A DNA stretch of 42,426 nt from CAZCBN01 sp964496975 (lineage in GTDB: Bacteria > Planctomycetota > Phycisphaerae > Phycisphaerales > UBA1924): assembly GCA_964496975.1 (NCBI GenBank), contig CAZCBN010000011.1, positions 1 through 42,426 of the forward strand, read 5' to 3'. Both the position numbers and the translations under genes were made by a program. The notes beneath the pieces were generated by a model. That model was not told the origin of the DNA, ran no database searches, and saw only the letters and a list, made by a program, of their open reading frames with translations. Every line of letters begins with the position of its first letter. The stretch's first letter is position 1. Below, piece by piece: positions 14,333-22,307 of the stretch.

Positions 14333-15076
14333 CTACTCGCGCCCCGCGGCCGCCGGCTCGTCTGGCACGTCCTCCACCACCATCTCGGGCCGCTCGTCCA
14401 CCCGCACACGCGTGATGTTCACCGTGCGGGCATCAAACCGCGACATCCGCACGCTGATCTCGGGCCGATCCCCCCAGCGGTGCGCATGAAACCCGTCTTG
14501 CGCCGCGGCCGACGCCCCCGCCGGCACGTGCTCGCGGAAGAGGTCGAGCCGCGGCAGCACCCGCGCATCGCCCAGCCCCGAGCTGACGAGGCACACCGGC
14601 CCCAGCAGCGCCGTCGCCTCGCCCGCGAACGGCGGCGACTCCTCCGCGTGGCTCCGCGCGATGGTCAGCCGCGCGGGGCGGGCCGCGTCGCCCCGCTGCA
14701 AGGCGACCACGCGGTACGAGCGCATCGCCCCGGCCTCGGGGTGACGCAGGTCGTCGACGGTCGCCGCCTCGCCCAGCGGCACGCGCGCCATGACGTGCCC
14801 CACCACCTCGCCGCGAGACCGCACGCTGCCGTCGGCGCCGGGCCGCGGCGTGGCCGAGGGGTTGACGTTCAGGAGGGCGACGCAGAGCCCGTCGTCGCGC
14901 AGCGCGATCCACGTGCCCCCGCCGTCGGGGTCGAGCGGCGCCTGCACGAGGGGCCCGCCCGCCGAAAGCCGGCGGCGGGCCAGCGGCAGGCCCGGCGAGC
15001 GGCCCCGCTGCTCATCGCGGCTGTGCACCAGCCGGTAGCCGCCCTGCGGCAGCGGGATGACCGAGAGCGTGCACAC
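14333..15076 (-). CDS. NRDE/TANGO2-like family protein
   Basis: The 247-residue protein starts MCTLSVIPL, with the Cys2 that is conserved in the NRDE (TANGO2) family and may be an N-terminal nucleophile. The RLVHSRDEQRGRSPG stretch is the N-R-D-E-like motif, with HSRDE in place of NRDE. A GGTWIALRDDGLCVALLNVN segment completes the family pattern. TANGO2-like proteins are linked to haem handling and lipid metabolism in eukaryotes; the bacterial role is unclear. The GTG start was chosen because it puts Cys at position 2 and has AAAGGG upstream. It lies 44 bp downstream of the DinB-like gene in the same direction, a pairing that suggests one operon. Confidence 0.82.
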   Translation of the reverse strand: MCTLSVIPLPQGGYRLVHSRDEQRGRSPGLPLARRRLSAGGPLVQAPLDPDGGGTWIALRDDGLCVALLNVNPSATPRPGADGSVRSRGEVVGHVMARVPLGEAATVDDLRHPEAGAMRSYRVVALQRGDAARPARLTIARSHAEESPPFAGEATALLGPVCLVSSGLGDARVLPRLDLFREHVPAGASAAAQDGFHAHRWGDRPEISVRMSRFDARTVNITRVRVDERPEMVVEDVPDEPAAAGRE

Positions 15077-15120
15077 CGGGCGAGGCCCTTTCGGATCAGG
15101 CGAGCGGAGCCCGCGCCCCC

Positions 15121-15717
15121 TCAGCCCGCGGCGTGCGCACGCGCCTCGCGGTCGTGCTTCACGGTGGCGGGCGCACGGCCCAGGTCGCCCGGCATCGTCA
15201 CGCCCACCTCGGCCGCGATCGCCTTGATCATCGCCAGGTGGTGGATGCCGTGGTGCACGGCGAACCACAGCTCGCGGCCCAGCGTGGAGGCGAGCTGCAC
15301 CTCGGGCTCGTCGGGGCTCACGAGGACGCTGACGTGGACGGGCCAGGCCAGTTGCACCTCGTCCAGCGCGCCGATGCGGGCCCGGAGCGAGGCGAGCTCC
15401 GCCGCCGCGACCATGCGGTCCGACTCGATCGGCCCGCCGCGGGCGCGACGGTCGTAGCACACCACGGTCGTGCGGTCGGCGGAGTCTTCAAAGGCGTCGA
15501 TGAGCGCGCGGTAGTGGTCCACCGCGTGCCGCAGGTGCTGGCCGATGGTGCCGCCGCCCAGCGCGGCCGAGGGGGCGGTGTAGTGGGCGTCGCTGATCTG
15601 CGCGAGCAGGCCCGCGGACTGGGCCAATGCAGAAGAGGCCGCGCGGACCACGGCGGCGGCGGGCGACGGGCTGGACGACGGGTTGGGCGACGTCGGCGTG
15701 GCGGGCGGCGGGGTCAT
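15121..15717 (-). CDS. DinB-like four-helix-bundle protein
   Basis: The 198-residue protein fits the DinB/YfiT metal-binding helix-bundle superfamily. It has IGQHLRHAVDHYRALIDAFE in the first helical hairpin and ELWFAVHHGIHHLAMIKAI near the end, with conserved His residues that would bind a divalent metal. These proteins often act as thiol-dependent transferases; the substrate is unknown. The first about 22 residues are Pro/Ser/Thr-rich. It is the upstream partner of the NRDE gene. Confidence 0.78.
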   Translation of the reverse strand: MTPPPATPTSPNPSSSPSPAAAVVRAASSALAQSAGLLAQISDAHYTAPSAALGGGTIGQHLRHAVDHYRALIDAFEDSADRTTVVCYDRRARGGPIESDRMVAAAELASLRARIGALDEVQLAWPVHVSVLVSPDEPEVQLASTLGRELWFAVHHGIHHLAMIKAIAAEVGVTMPGDLGRAPATVKHDREARAHAAG

Positions 15718-15843
15718 GCGGTGGCTCCTGCGTGGCTCCTGCTTGGCTAAGGCGTGGGTCCGGCGTGGCTCTCGTTCGCCGTCGGCGCGGCTCGCCCAGG
15801 GGCAGAGCCCGCCCCGCCCGCGGGGGCGGTTCGCCGGCTGCGG

Positions 15844-17667
15844 TCAGGGTACGCCCGCGGCGGCTTCGGCCCCAGCCGGCCACGCCGCGAGGCCCCGGGC
15901 CTGCCGCAGCGCGTCGACGAAGTCGCGGTGGTTCGCGCAGCGCGGGCACTTGTGCTGCCCCCCCAGCTTGCCGCGCGACGCCATCCACGCGTGCATCGTC
16001 CCCGGTGGCACGGGCGTGACGGTCGGCGGGCCCATGCCCAGGTCGTCGCGGCGCTTGGTCGTGTAGTCAACGTTTGCCCGCTGCAGGGCCGCGTCAAACG
16101 CCTCGCCGAACGCCCGGACGACGCCCGCCGAAACGCCCGGCGGCATCTCGATCACCAGTTCAAGCCCGGCCCGCCGACCGGGCCCCGGATAGACCGGGGC
16201 GGCCGTGAACTCGCCGACCACCAGACCGCCGGTCTGGCCCGTCGCCGACTCCGCGGCCGCGCCGCACGCCAGCGCCGCGGCCGCCACGGCGTCCTCGATG
16301 TGCTCGACGATCAGGTTCTCGCCGAAGGCGTTCACGAAGTGCCGGTGCCGGCCCACGATGCGGACGCGGGGCGGGCCGCTGCCGGCGGGCCCGGGGCCTC
16401 GGAGGGCCGCCGCGCGGTCGGGCACGTCGTCAAACTCCACCACGTCGCCCAGCACGTAGCGCCACAGGCCGGCGCACGTGGAGAGCACCACCACGTAGCG
16501 CACGCCCCGCTCCACCTCCCACGCGGCGAAGGCGGGGGCGTCCGGGGCGATGGTGCCGTCGTCGCGCACCTCCTCGGCGGGGACGAACTCGAAGAAGTTG
16601 CCGTGGTCGTCGCACAGGCGCAGGCCCGGGTCGCCCGGTCGGTCCTGCATCGCGACGAAGGCCTCGCTGGCGGGGTAGAGCTCGAGGCGGTGCGCAAAGT
16701 CCTGGGCCGGGTCGCCGGTCAGAAGCTGCGCCAAGCGGCGCTGGAAGGGGCCGTAGCGCACCCCGCCGTGCACGAACACGCCCAGGTTGGGCCAGACGTC
16801 CAGCAGCCGCTCGGCCCGGCGGCCCGAGGCCCGGGCCAGCTCCAGCACGCGGTCCAACAGCACGCCGGCCCAGCTCGGCATGCCGCTGATCATGCGGATG
16901 TCCTGCGAGAGGGCGAGCGCGGCCATGCGCTCGATCTTGGTGGGCCAGTGGTCAATGAGCGCGACCTCGCGCCCCGGCGAGTACACGGCGCTGATGGGCC
17001 AGCGGATCATGGGCGTGACCAGGCCCGAGAGGTCAGCGGTCACGATGCCGTGGGCGTTGGGCTTCAGGTCGCTGCTGCCCCCGAGAAAGAGGCAGCGGCC
17101 CGACATGAGCGCGGGCAGGCTCACGCCGCGGTTCATGAGATGGGCGAAGATGTCCAGGCTCGCGCGGTAGTTGGAGCGGAACATCTCGCGCGAGACGGGG
17201 ATGAACTTGTCCCCCGCGGTGGTGCCGCTGGTCTGGGCGAAGTGCCGCACCAGGCCGGGCCAGAGCACGCCCGCCTCGCCCCCCTCGCGCATGCGCTCGA
17301 TCGGCGCGCGCAGGGCGTACCAGTCCACGATGGGCGTGGCCTCGCGGTAGCGGGCCAGCATCCGCCGGGGCTCAGACTCCGCGGCCGCCTGCGCGAAGCC
17401 GTGGGCCCGGCCGTACTCGGTGCCCGCGGCCCGGCGGAGGAGCCAGCGCAGCGTCTGCGCCTGCCTCGTGGCGGCGCCGCGGCGGGCCGACTCGGCGTCA
17501 CGCAAGAACATCGCCCGGCGCAGCAGGAGCGCGTGCAGGCCCGCGCCCACGGCGCCCGTCCACCGCAGCCGCGGGGAAGGCCGGCTCGGCGTGGGCGAGT
17601 TCGGCGTAGACCGGCTCGGCGTGGGCAGGTTCCGTGTGGGTTGGCTCGGCGTGGGCGCTCTGGTCAT
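15844..17667 (-). CDS. GH3-family acyl-adenylate/amide-forming enzyme
   Basis: The 607-residue protein is a member of the GH3 family, first known from plant auxin-responsive amino-acid conjugases. The adenylate site is present: FAQTSGTTAGDKFIPVS (ATP loop), a YPASEAF motif, and LWRYVLGDVVEF, which equals the YRxGD motif. The C-terminus holds the FGENLIVEHIED segment and ends in KLGGQHKCPR. Bacterial members probably activate a carboxylic acid with ATP and join it to an amine or thiol; the substrates here are unknown. The N-terminus (residues 4-28) is a five-residue tandem repeat (PTPSx) encoded by a 15-bp DNA repeat. The ATG overlaps the stop of the alpha/beta hydrolase (ATGA), so the two are coupled. 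Confidence 0.88.
   Translation of the reverse strand: MTRAPTPSQPTRNLPTPSRSTPNSPTPSRPSPRLRWTGAVGAGLHALLLRRAMFLRDAESARRGAATRQAQTLRWLLRRAAGTEYGRAHGFAQAAAESEPRRMLARYREATPIVDWYALRAPIERMREGGEAGVLWPGLVRHFAQTSGTTAGDKFIPVSREMFRSNYRASLDIFAHLMNRGVSLPALMSGRCLFLGGSSDLKPNAHGIVTADLSGLVTPMIRWPISAVYSPGREVALIDHWPTKIERMAALALSQDIRMISGMPSWAGVLLDRVLELARASGRRAERLLDVWPNLGVFVHGGVRYGPFQRRLAQLLTGDPAQDFAHRLELYPASEAFVAMQDRPGDPGLRLCDDHGNFFEFVPAEEVRDDGTIAPDAPAFAAWEVERGVRYVVVLSTCAGLWRYVLGDVVEFDDVPDRAAALRGPGPAGSGPPRVRIVGRHRHFVNAFGENLIVEHIEDAVAAAALACGAAAESATGQTGGLVVGEFTAAPVYPGPGRRAGLELVIEMPPGVSAGVVRAFGEAFDAALQRANVDYTTKRRDDLGMGPPTVTPVPPGTMHAWMASRGKLGGQHKCPRCANHRDFVDALRQARGLAAWPAGAEAAAGVP
17583..17657 (-). repeat. 15-bp tandem repeat (5 units) encoding the N-terminus of the GH3 protein
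   Basis: On the plus strand the units are GGCTCGGCGTGGGCG, AGTTCGGCGTAGACC, GGCTCGGCGTGGGCA, GGTTCCGTGTGGGTT and GGCTCGGCGTGGGCG. Units 1, 3 and 5 are nearly identical and 2 and 4 have diverged. Translated on the minus strand they give PTPS-like pentads. Confidence 0.85.
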
Positions 17668-18557
17668 CGGCTCTCGGGGCGGGGCGAGGCCGCGCCGAGG
17701 CCCGCGACAAACTCCAGCAGCGAGCGAGCAAACACGCCCGGCGCTTCGAGCATCGGCGTGTGGCCGCAGCGGTCGACCCAGACGATCCGCGCGTCGGGCA
17801 TGAGGTCGAGGAACCCCTGCGCGGCGCTGGGGGGCGTGACCAGGTCCTGGCGGCCCCAGATCAGCAGCGTGGGCGCGTGGATGTTGCCGATGCGGTCGCC
17901 CAGGTGGTTGCGCCTCGCGGTGCGGCTGAGGCGGACCATGGCGCGGGCGCCCTGGCGGGTGTTCAGCACGGCGTGCGCACGGTCCACGTCGTCGTCGCGC
18001 ATGCACGACTTGTCGTAGAACAGCTCGCCGATCTTCTCCGCCACCCACTCGCGCGGCGGGCGGACGGGCGCGCCCTGCACGAGCGTCCGCTCGATGAGCC
18101 CGCTGGAGCCGGCGAGGACAAGGCCGCGGACGAACCGGGGCCGCTCGAGCGCGACGCGCAGGGCGACGTGGCCGCCGAACGAGTTGCCCACGAGGACGCT
18201 GGGCCCCGCGGCGGGGTCGCCCGGGGTGAGGTGCTCCTCGATGAACTGCACGGTCAGGTCGGTGACGCCCTGGATGGAGCAGTCTTCGCCGGTGAGGTCG
18301 AGCAGGGGCAGCTCGAGCCTGGTGCAGGCGACCGAGTCGCGGACGAGGTCGACCACCCCCTCCCAGTGGTCGTTCAGGCCGACGAGGCCGTGGAGGAAGA
18401 GGACGCGGGGGCCGGTGCCGCACTCGTGCACGCGGGCGGGGATGTGCTGGCCCGCCGACCCGCGCAGGGTCACGCGGCGTTCCACCTCGGCCGGGGGCGG
18501 GGCCGGGGGGGTGGGCTCTTCGAGCGGGCCGGCCTTGGAAGTCAGACTGCTGATCAC
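17664..18557 (-). CDS. alpha/beta-hydrolase
   Basis: The 297-residue protein has a standard alpha/beta-hydrolase core. The oxyanion segment is LFLHGLVGLNDHWEG, the nucleophile elbow is VGNSFGGHVAL (Ser in GNSFG), the acid is in LLIWGRQDLVTPP, and the catalytic His is in VDRCGHTPMLEAP. This order is like the MhpC/esterase/haloperoxidase group. The N-terminal 30 residues are Pro/Glu-rich. The GTG at 18557 has a GAGAGG sequence four bases upstream; the frame continues upstream into a tandem repeat, which is not coding. Its stop overlaps the ATG of the GH3 gene by four bases, so the hydrolase may release or proofread the acyl product used or made by GH3. That pairing is inference. Confidence 0.87.
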   Translation of the reverse strand: MISSLTSKAGPLEEPTPPAPPPAEVERRVTLRGSAGQHIPARVHECGTGPRVLFLHGLVGLNDHWEGVVDLVRDSVACTRLELPLLDLTGEDCSIQGVTDLTVQFIEEHLTPGDPAAGPSVLVGNSFGGHVALRVALERPRFVRGLVLAGSSGLIERTLVQGAPVRPPREWVAEKIGELFYDKSCMRDDDVDRAHAVLNTRQGARAMVRLSRTARRNHLGDRIGNIHAPTLLIWGRQDLVTPPSAAQGFLDLMPDARIVWVDRCGHTPMLEAPGVFARSLLEFVAGLGAASPRPESR

Positions 18558-18613
18558 GCGCCTCTCGGTGTCTCGGCGGCCGCAGGGTTCGGCACGCGCC
18601 GCGGGGCGGGCCT

Positions 18614-18709
18614 TGGATCCGCGTGGACCGGAATCCGCGTGGACCGGAATCCGCGTGGACCGGGATCCGCGTGGACCTGGATCCGCGTGGACGGGGATCC
18701 GCGTGGACG
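18614..18709. repeat. 16-bp tandem repeat, six units
   Basis: The six 16-bp units all contain ATCCGCGTGGAC: TGGATCCGCGTGGACC, GGAATCCGCGTGGACC (twice), GGGATCCGCGTGGACC, TGGATCCGCGTGGACG and GGGATCCGCGTGGACG, followed by a broken GGGTCC. Each unit has a small TCC-GCGT-GGA dyad. It lies in the 269-bp gap between lolD (minus strand, downstream end) and the alpha/beta hydrolase start (18557), so it is in or near that gene's promoter region. Confidence 0.92.
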
Positions 18710-18826
18710 GGGTCCGGCCGCGGTCCCGACGCCGGACGGCTCCCTTCCGCCCGGCCCGCGCGACGGATCGCCAACTGTACCAACGATGCCCGCTCTCGGC
18801 GACGGCCGACGCGAACGGGCGTGGGG

Positions 18827-19726
18827 TCAATCGTCCCGGGACGCCGAGGGCTCGGCCGCCTCGGAGGACACGGGCGGGGACACGGGCGGGGACGCGGGCG
18901 GGTGGGCCCCGTTGGAACGAGCCGCGTCGGCGGGCCCCGGGGCCGCCGACGCGGGGTCCGGCACGGTGCCGGCGGGATCCATGGACGCGTGGGCCGAGCG
19001 GTCCACCACGCCGTCGCGCAGGCGCACGACCCGGTCGGCCCGCGCCGCGATTTCCTGGTCGTGCGTCACCATGACGATGGTGAGGCCCAGCCGGGCCCGC
19101 AGGTCGGCGAGCGCGTCGATGATCGACCGACCGGTCTGGCGGTCGAGGTTGCCGGTGGGCTCGTCGGCGAGCAGCACGGGCGGCTGGTTGATGAGCGCGC
19201 GGGCGATGGCGACGCGCTGCCGCTCGCCCCCGGAGAGCTCGGCGGGCCGGTGCCGCAGGCGGTGGGCCAGGCCGAAGGCGTCGAGCAGCTCGCGGGCCCG
19301 GTCTTCGCAGGCGCGGCCCTGCGACCAGTAGCCGACGCGGCCCAGGCGGATCATCGCGCCGATGGTCACGTTGTGCAGCACGCTGAGCTCGGGGAGCAGG
19401 TGGTAGAACTGAAAGACGAAGCCGACCGAGCGGCTGCGGTAGCGGTCGAGCTCGCCGCGCGACATGTCCGAGAGCGCGCGCTCGTCGAAGGTGATGCGGC
19501 TGGGGCCGCCGGCTTCTCCGCCGGCCTGGGGCTGCGGCGGCTTGCGGTCGGGCCGGTCGAGCCCGCCCAGCAGGTGGAGCAGGGTGCTCTTGCCGCTTCC
19601 CGAGGCGCCGAGCACGGCGACCCACTCGCCCCGCTGCACCGACAGATCAACGCCGCGCAGCACGGGCACGCGGACGCGGCCCAGGCGGTAGGTCTTGTGG
19701 ATGTTGTCGGCGGCGAGGATGGGCAT
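18827..19726 (-). CDS. lolD: LolD-type ABC transporter ATP-binding protein
   Basis: The 299-residue ATPase has Walker A GASGSGKST, a Q-loop VFQFYHLLPELSVLHNV typical of the LolD/MacB subfamily, signature LSGGERQRVAIARAL, Walker B VLLADEPTGNLD, and the H-loop VTHDQEIAARADRVV. With the permease encoded just upstream (29-bp gap) it should drive release of lipoproteins from the inner membrane or a related MacB-like extrusion. The C-terminal about 60 residues are an Ala/Pro/Ser-rich tail absent from typical LolD (about 230 aa). An insert of about 15 residues (PDRKPPQPQAGGEAGGPS) follows Walker A. The ATG at 19726 begins the conserved region. Confidence 0.92.
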   Translation of the reverse strand: MPILAADNIHKTYRLGRVRVPVLRGVDLSVQRGEWVAVLGASGSGKSTLLHLLGGLDRPDRKPPQPQAGGEAGGPSRITFDERALSDMSRGELDRYRSRSVGFVFQFYHLLPELSVLHNVTIGAMIRLGRVGYWSQGRACEDRARELLDAFGLAHRLRHRPAELSGGERQRVAIARALINQPPVLLADEPTGNLDRQTGRSIIDALADLRARLGLTIVMVTHDQEIAARADRVVRLRDGVVDRSAHASMDPAGTVPDPASAAPGPADAARSNGAHPPASPPVSPPVSSEAAEPSASRDD

Positions 19727-19755
19727 GGCGAGTGTCGGCGAACGCGGGGGCAGGG

Positions 19756-21372
19756 CTACTCGAAGCGCAGGGCCTTCACCGGGTCCAGCCGGGCGGCGCG
19801 CAGGGCCGGGAGCGTGGCGCCGAGCACGCAGGTGATGACGCCGGCGACGCCGACAAAGACGGCCTTGCCCGCGTCCAGGTCGCTCGGGATGCGCACAAAG
19901 TAGTACACCGTGGGGTCCCAGATGAGGAGGTTGATCTCGACCGGGGGGCCGCCGACGAGGCGCGACGCGGCGGAGAGGGTGGCGCTGAGCCAGGGGCCGA
20001 ACTCGGCGCCGAGCCAGTCGTGGATGCCGTTGATGTTGGCGACGACGACGGCGGCGGCGGCGACGCCCGCGGCCGCGCCGACCACGCCGATGGCGGTGCC
20101 GTAGCGGAGCCAGAGCCACGAGACGCCCCAGCTCCCGGCGCCGAGCGCGCGCAGGATGCCGATGTCGCGCGTCTTCTCGCTGACCATGCTCCAGAAGATG
20201 GCGAGCACGAGGAAGACCGTGGTGAAGCAGACCAGGCCGAAGATGAAGAGCACCAGGCCGGTTTCCTTTTCCACCGCGGCGATCATCGTGCGGTTCATCT
20301 CGCGCCAGGTGCGGATCTGGATGGAGCCGGGCTCGGGCACCTCGCCCTCGTGGTCGGCGGCGAACTCGTCGTAGATCTCTTCCACCCGGGCCTTCAGGGC
20401 CTGCAGGTTGGCGTTGCCCTCGGCGCTCGCGCCGCGCACCAGGACGGTCGTCACGCGGGCGGGGTCCACGCCCAGCACGGCGGGCTCGGGCAGCAGGGGC
20501 TCGCCCGTGACGGGGTCGAACGAGAGGCGGGTCGCGCCCTCGGCGTCGACGCGCTCGGCCTCGTCCATCTTCAGCATGCGCTGCAGCATGTCGAGCCGCA
20601 GGTAGACGCTGCGGCTGTCAAACTCGTAGATGCCGCTGGCGAACTCGTTGACGACCGGGACGCGGCGGGTGGTGATGTCCACGCCGCGGCCGCGGTTGTC
20701 CAGCGGCATGACGTGCATGGTGATCTCGCCGTCGGGCATGAAGACCAGCACGGGCTCGGCCTGGCCCGATTTGGCGGCGCGGAGGGGGGAGCCCGGGACA
20801 TAGACGCCCGCGCCGGTGCGGATGTTGTAGCCGGTGACCTCGATGCCGAGGATGGCGGCGGCGCTGCCGTCGGACTCGGTCAGGGAGAGGCCCTGGTCGT
20901 AGCGCTCGTCCCAGTCGCCCCAGAAGGGATCGGTGGAGAGGCGGGGGTCGCGGCGTTCGCGGCGGTCCTTGGGCTCGGGCTCGGCCTTGGAGCGCCACCA
21001 GATGGCTTCTTCAAAGTTCGTCACGCGGGCGAGGCGCGGGCCGTCGACGCCCTTCACGCTGAGTAGATGAACCTGGTCGTCGGGGAGGACGACCATCGCG
21101 GCGGTGTCGATCTGCGGGCAGGCGGCCTCGACGGCGGGGTCTTCCTCGAGGCGGGTGATGAGGTCTTCGTAGTAGGGGAAGCCGGTGTTGGGCCACTGGA
21201 TGAGCACGTCGCCGATGAGGGTGCGGCCGCTGCGGAGGAGCTCGGCGAGGAACCCGCCCATGACGGCCCACGTGACGAGCACGGTGGCCACGCTGAGCAT
21301 GACGGCCGCCATCGCCAGCAGGGGCATGATCTTGCTGGTCAGGTATTTGCGGGTGAGCAGGGCCTGGTACAC
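19756..21372 (-). CDS. LolC/LolE-type ABC transporter permease
   Basis: The 538-residue protein has the four-helix layout of the LolCE/MacB permease family. A first membrane segment is at about 22-45 (PLLAMAAVMLSVATVLVTWA). A very large periplasmic domain follows, and then come three C-terminal helices: LVLFIFGLVCFTTVFLVLAI, an Ala/Val-rich segment, and AVFVGVAGVITCVLGATLPA. A KTRDIGILRALGAGSWGV loop between the second and third helices is the conserved FtsX-like coupling motif. The usual length is about 415, so the periplasmic domain is enlarged by about 120 residues. The GTG start at 21372 is preceded by AAGAAGG. It is followed by lolD, so the pair forms one transporter. Confidence 0.88.
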   Translation of the reverse strand: MYQALLTRKYLTSKIMPLLAMAAVMLSVATVLVTWAVMGGFLAELLRSGRTLIGDVLIQWPNTGFPYYEDLITRLEEDPAVEAACPQIDTAAMVVLPDDQVHLLSVKGVDGPRLARVTNFEEAIWWRSKAEPEPKDRRERRDPRLSTDPFWGDWDERYDQGLSLTESDGSAAAILGIEVTGYNIRTGAGVYVPGSPLRAAKSGQAEPVLVFMPDGEITMHVMPLDNRGRGVDITTRRVPVVNEFASGIYEFDSRSVYLRLDMLQRMLKMDEAERVDAEGATRLSFDPVTGEPLLPEPAVLGVDPARVTTVLVRGASAEGNANLQALKARVEEIYDEFAADHEGEVPEPGSIQIRTWREMNRTMIAAVEKETGLVLFIFGLVCFTTVFLVLAIFWSMVSEKTRDIGILRALGAGSWGVSWLWLRYGTAIGVVGAAAGVAAAAVVVANINGIHDWLGAEFGPWLSATLSAASRLVGGPPVEINLLIWDPTVYYFVRIPSDLDAGKAVFVGVAGVITCVLGATLPALRAARLDPVKALRFE

Positions 21373-21600
21373 GGCGGGCGGGGCCTTCTTTGGGTGGGGT
21401 GGCCTGCGGGGGCGTGGCCGCCCGGGCGCGGGCAAGCGTATTCGCCCCGGGGGGTCCGTACGGGCGGGCGCGGAGGGGCCCCACACGATTGGGCGGGGCC
21501 GTCGCGTGATCGCGCCAGACGCTTCAGTCTGCACGCCCGGCGGGCCGATACAGCCCGCACGCGCGGCACAGACCCACGCCGCCCTCCCGGAGCCTTGGCG

Positions 21601-22245
21601 ATGTCCGATCGTGCCGCCGCGCAGCCCGCCCCCCGGAACTTGGTGCAGGGCCGAGACTGCGGGGCGTGCAAGGTGTGCTGCCGCATCCCCGATGTGCCGG
21701 AGCTGAACAAGCCGCGGGACACGTGGTGCGAGCACATCCGGCTCGACAGCGCGGGGGGCGGGTGCGGGATTTATGACATCCGGCCCAGCATCTGCCGGGA
21801 TTACAAGTGCGGGTGGCTGAACGGGCTGGGCGACACGGGCGATCGGCCCGACCTGCTGGGGGTGATGTGGCAGCCGCTGGAGCTGCCCGACGGCCGGCCC
21901 GGGCTGGGCTTTGTCGAGGTGTGGCCCGGGGCGATGATGCAGCCCCGGGTGCACGACTACCTGGAGCGCTTCCACGCGATGAAGCCCGGGCAGGTCGTGA
22001 TCCGCAAGGCGGGCGAGCCGATGTTCACGCGGGTGACGCTGAGCGTGGGGGGCAAGCCGGTGCGCGGGGGCAACGGCCCCTCGGCGTGGCAGGCGTACGA
22101 GCCCAAGCGGCCCGAGGGCGGCGCCATTCCCCCGGTGCCCGCGCCGCAGACCACCTCGGCCGCGGCGCTCGCGAGCCTGACGGTGCGCGTGCCGGCGGTG
22201 ACGGTGATGAAGCTCGCCGGCGCGGCGGTGCAGCGGTCGGCCTGA
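21601..22245 (+). CDS. YkgJ-family cysteine cluster protein
   Basis: The 214-residue protein contains the YkgJ (UPF0153) metal-chelating cluster: DCGACKVCCRIPDV at about 19-32, then WCEHI, GCGIYDIRPSICRDYKCGW. The cysteines should bind zinc or iron. The function of the family is unknown. The C-terminal 60 residues, with an Ala/Pro/Val-rich end, are outside the core domain. The ATG at 21601 is the first after a divergent region of 228 bp shared with the permease gene. The Dus gene follows 62 bp later in the same direction. Confidence 0.85.
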   Translation: MSDRAAAQPAPRNLVQGRDCGACKVCCRIPDVPELNKPRDTWCEHIRLDSAGGGCGIYDIRPSICRDYKCGWLNGLGDTGDRPDLLGVMWQPLELPDGRPGLGFVEVWPGAMMQPRVHDYLERFHAMKPGQVVIRKAGEPMFTRVTLSVGGKPVRGGNGPSAWQAYEPKRPEGGAIPPVPAPQTTSAAALASLTVRVPAVTVMKLAGAAVQRSA

Positions 22246-22307
22246 GTCGCGACGCGGGATTGAGCCACAGACCGGGCTTGGGCGCGCGGGGGCCCGTACC
22301 CTTCGGC

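Noticed and set aside
15754..18018. 754-codon open frame on the plus strand
   Set aside because: It is antisense to the GH3 enzyme and hydrolase; it is Arg/His/Gly-rich with no domain.
18614..18709. Possible CRISPR array (six regular repeats)
   Set aside because: The 16-bp units are directly adjacent with no spacers, and no cas genes are nearby.
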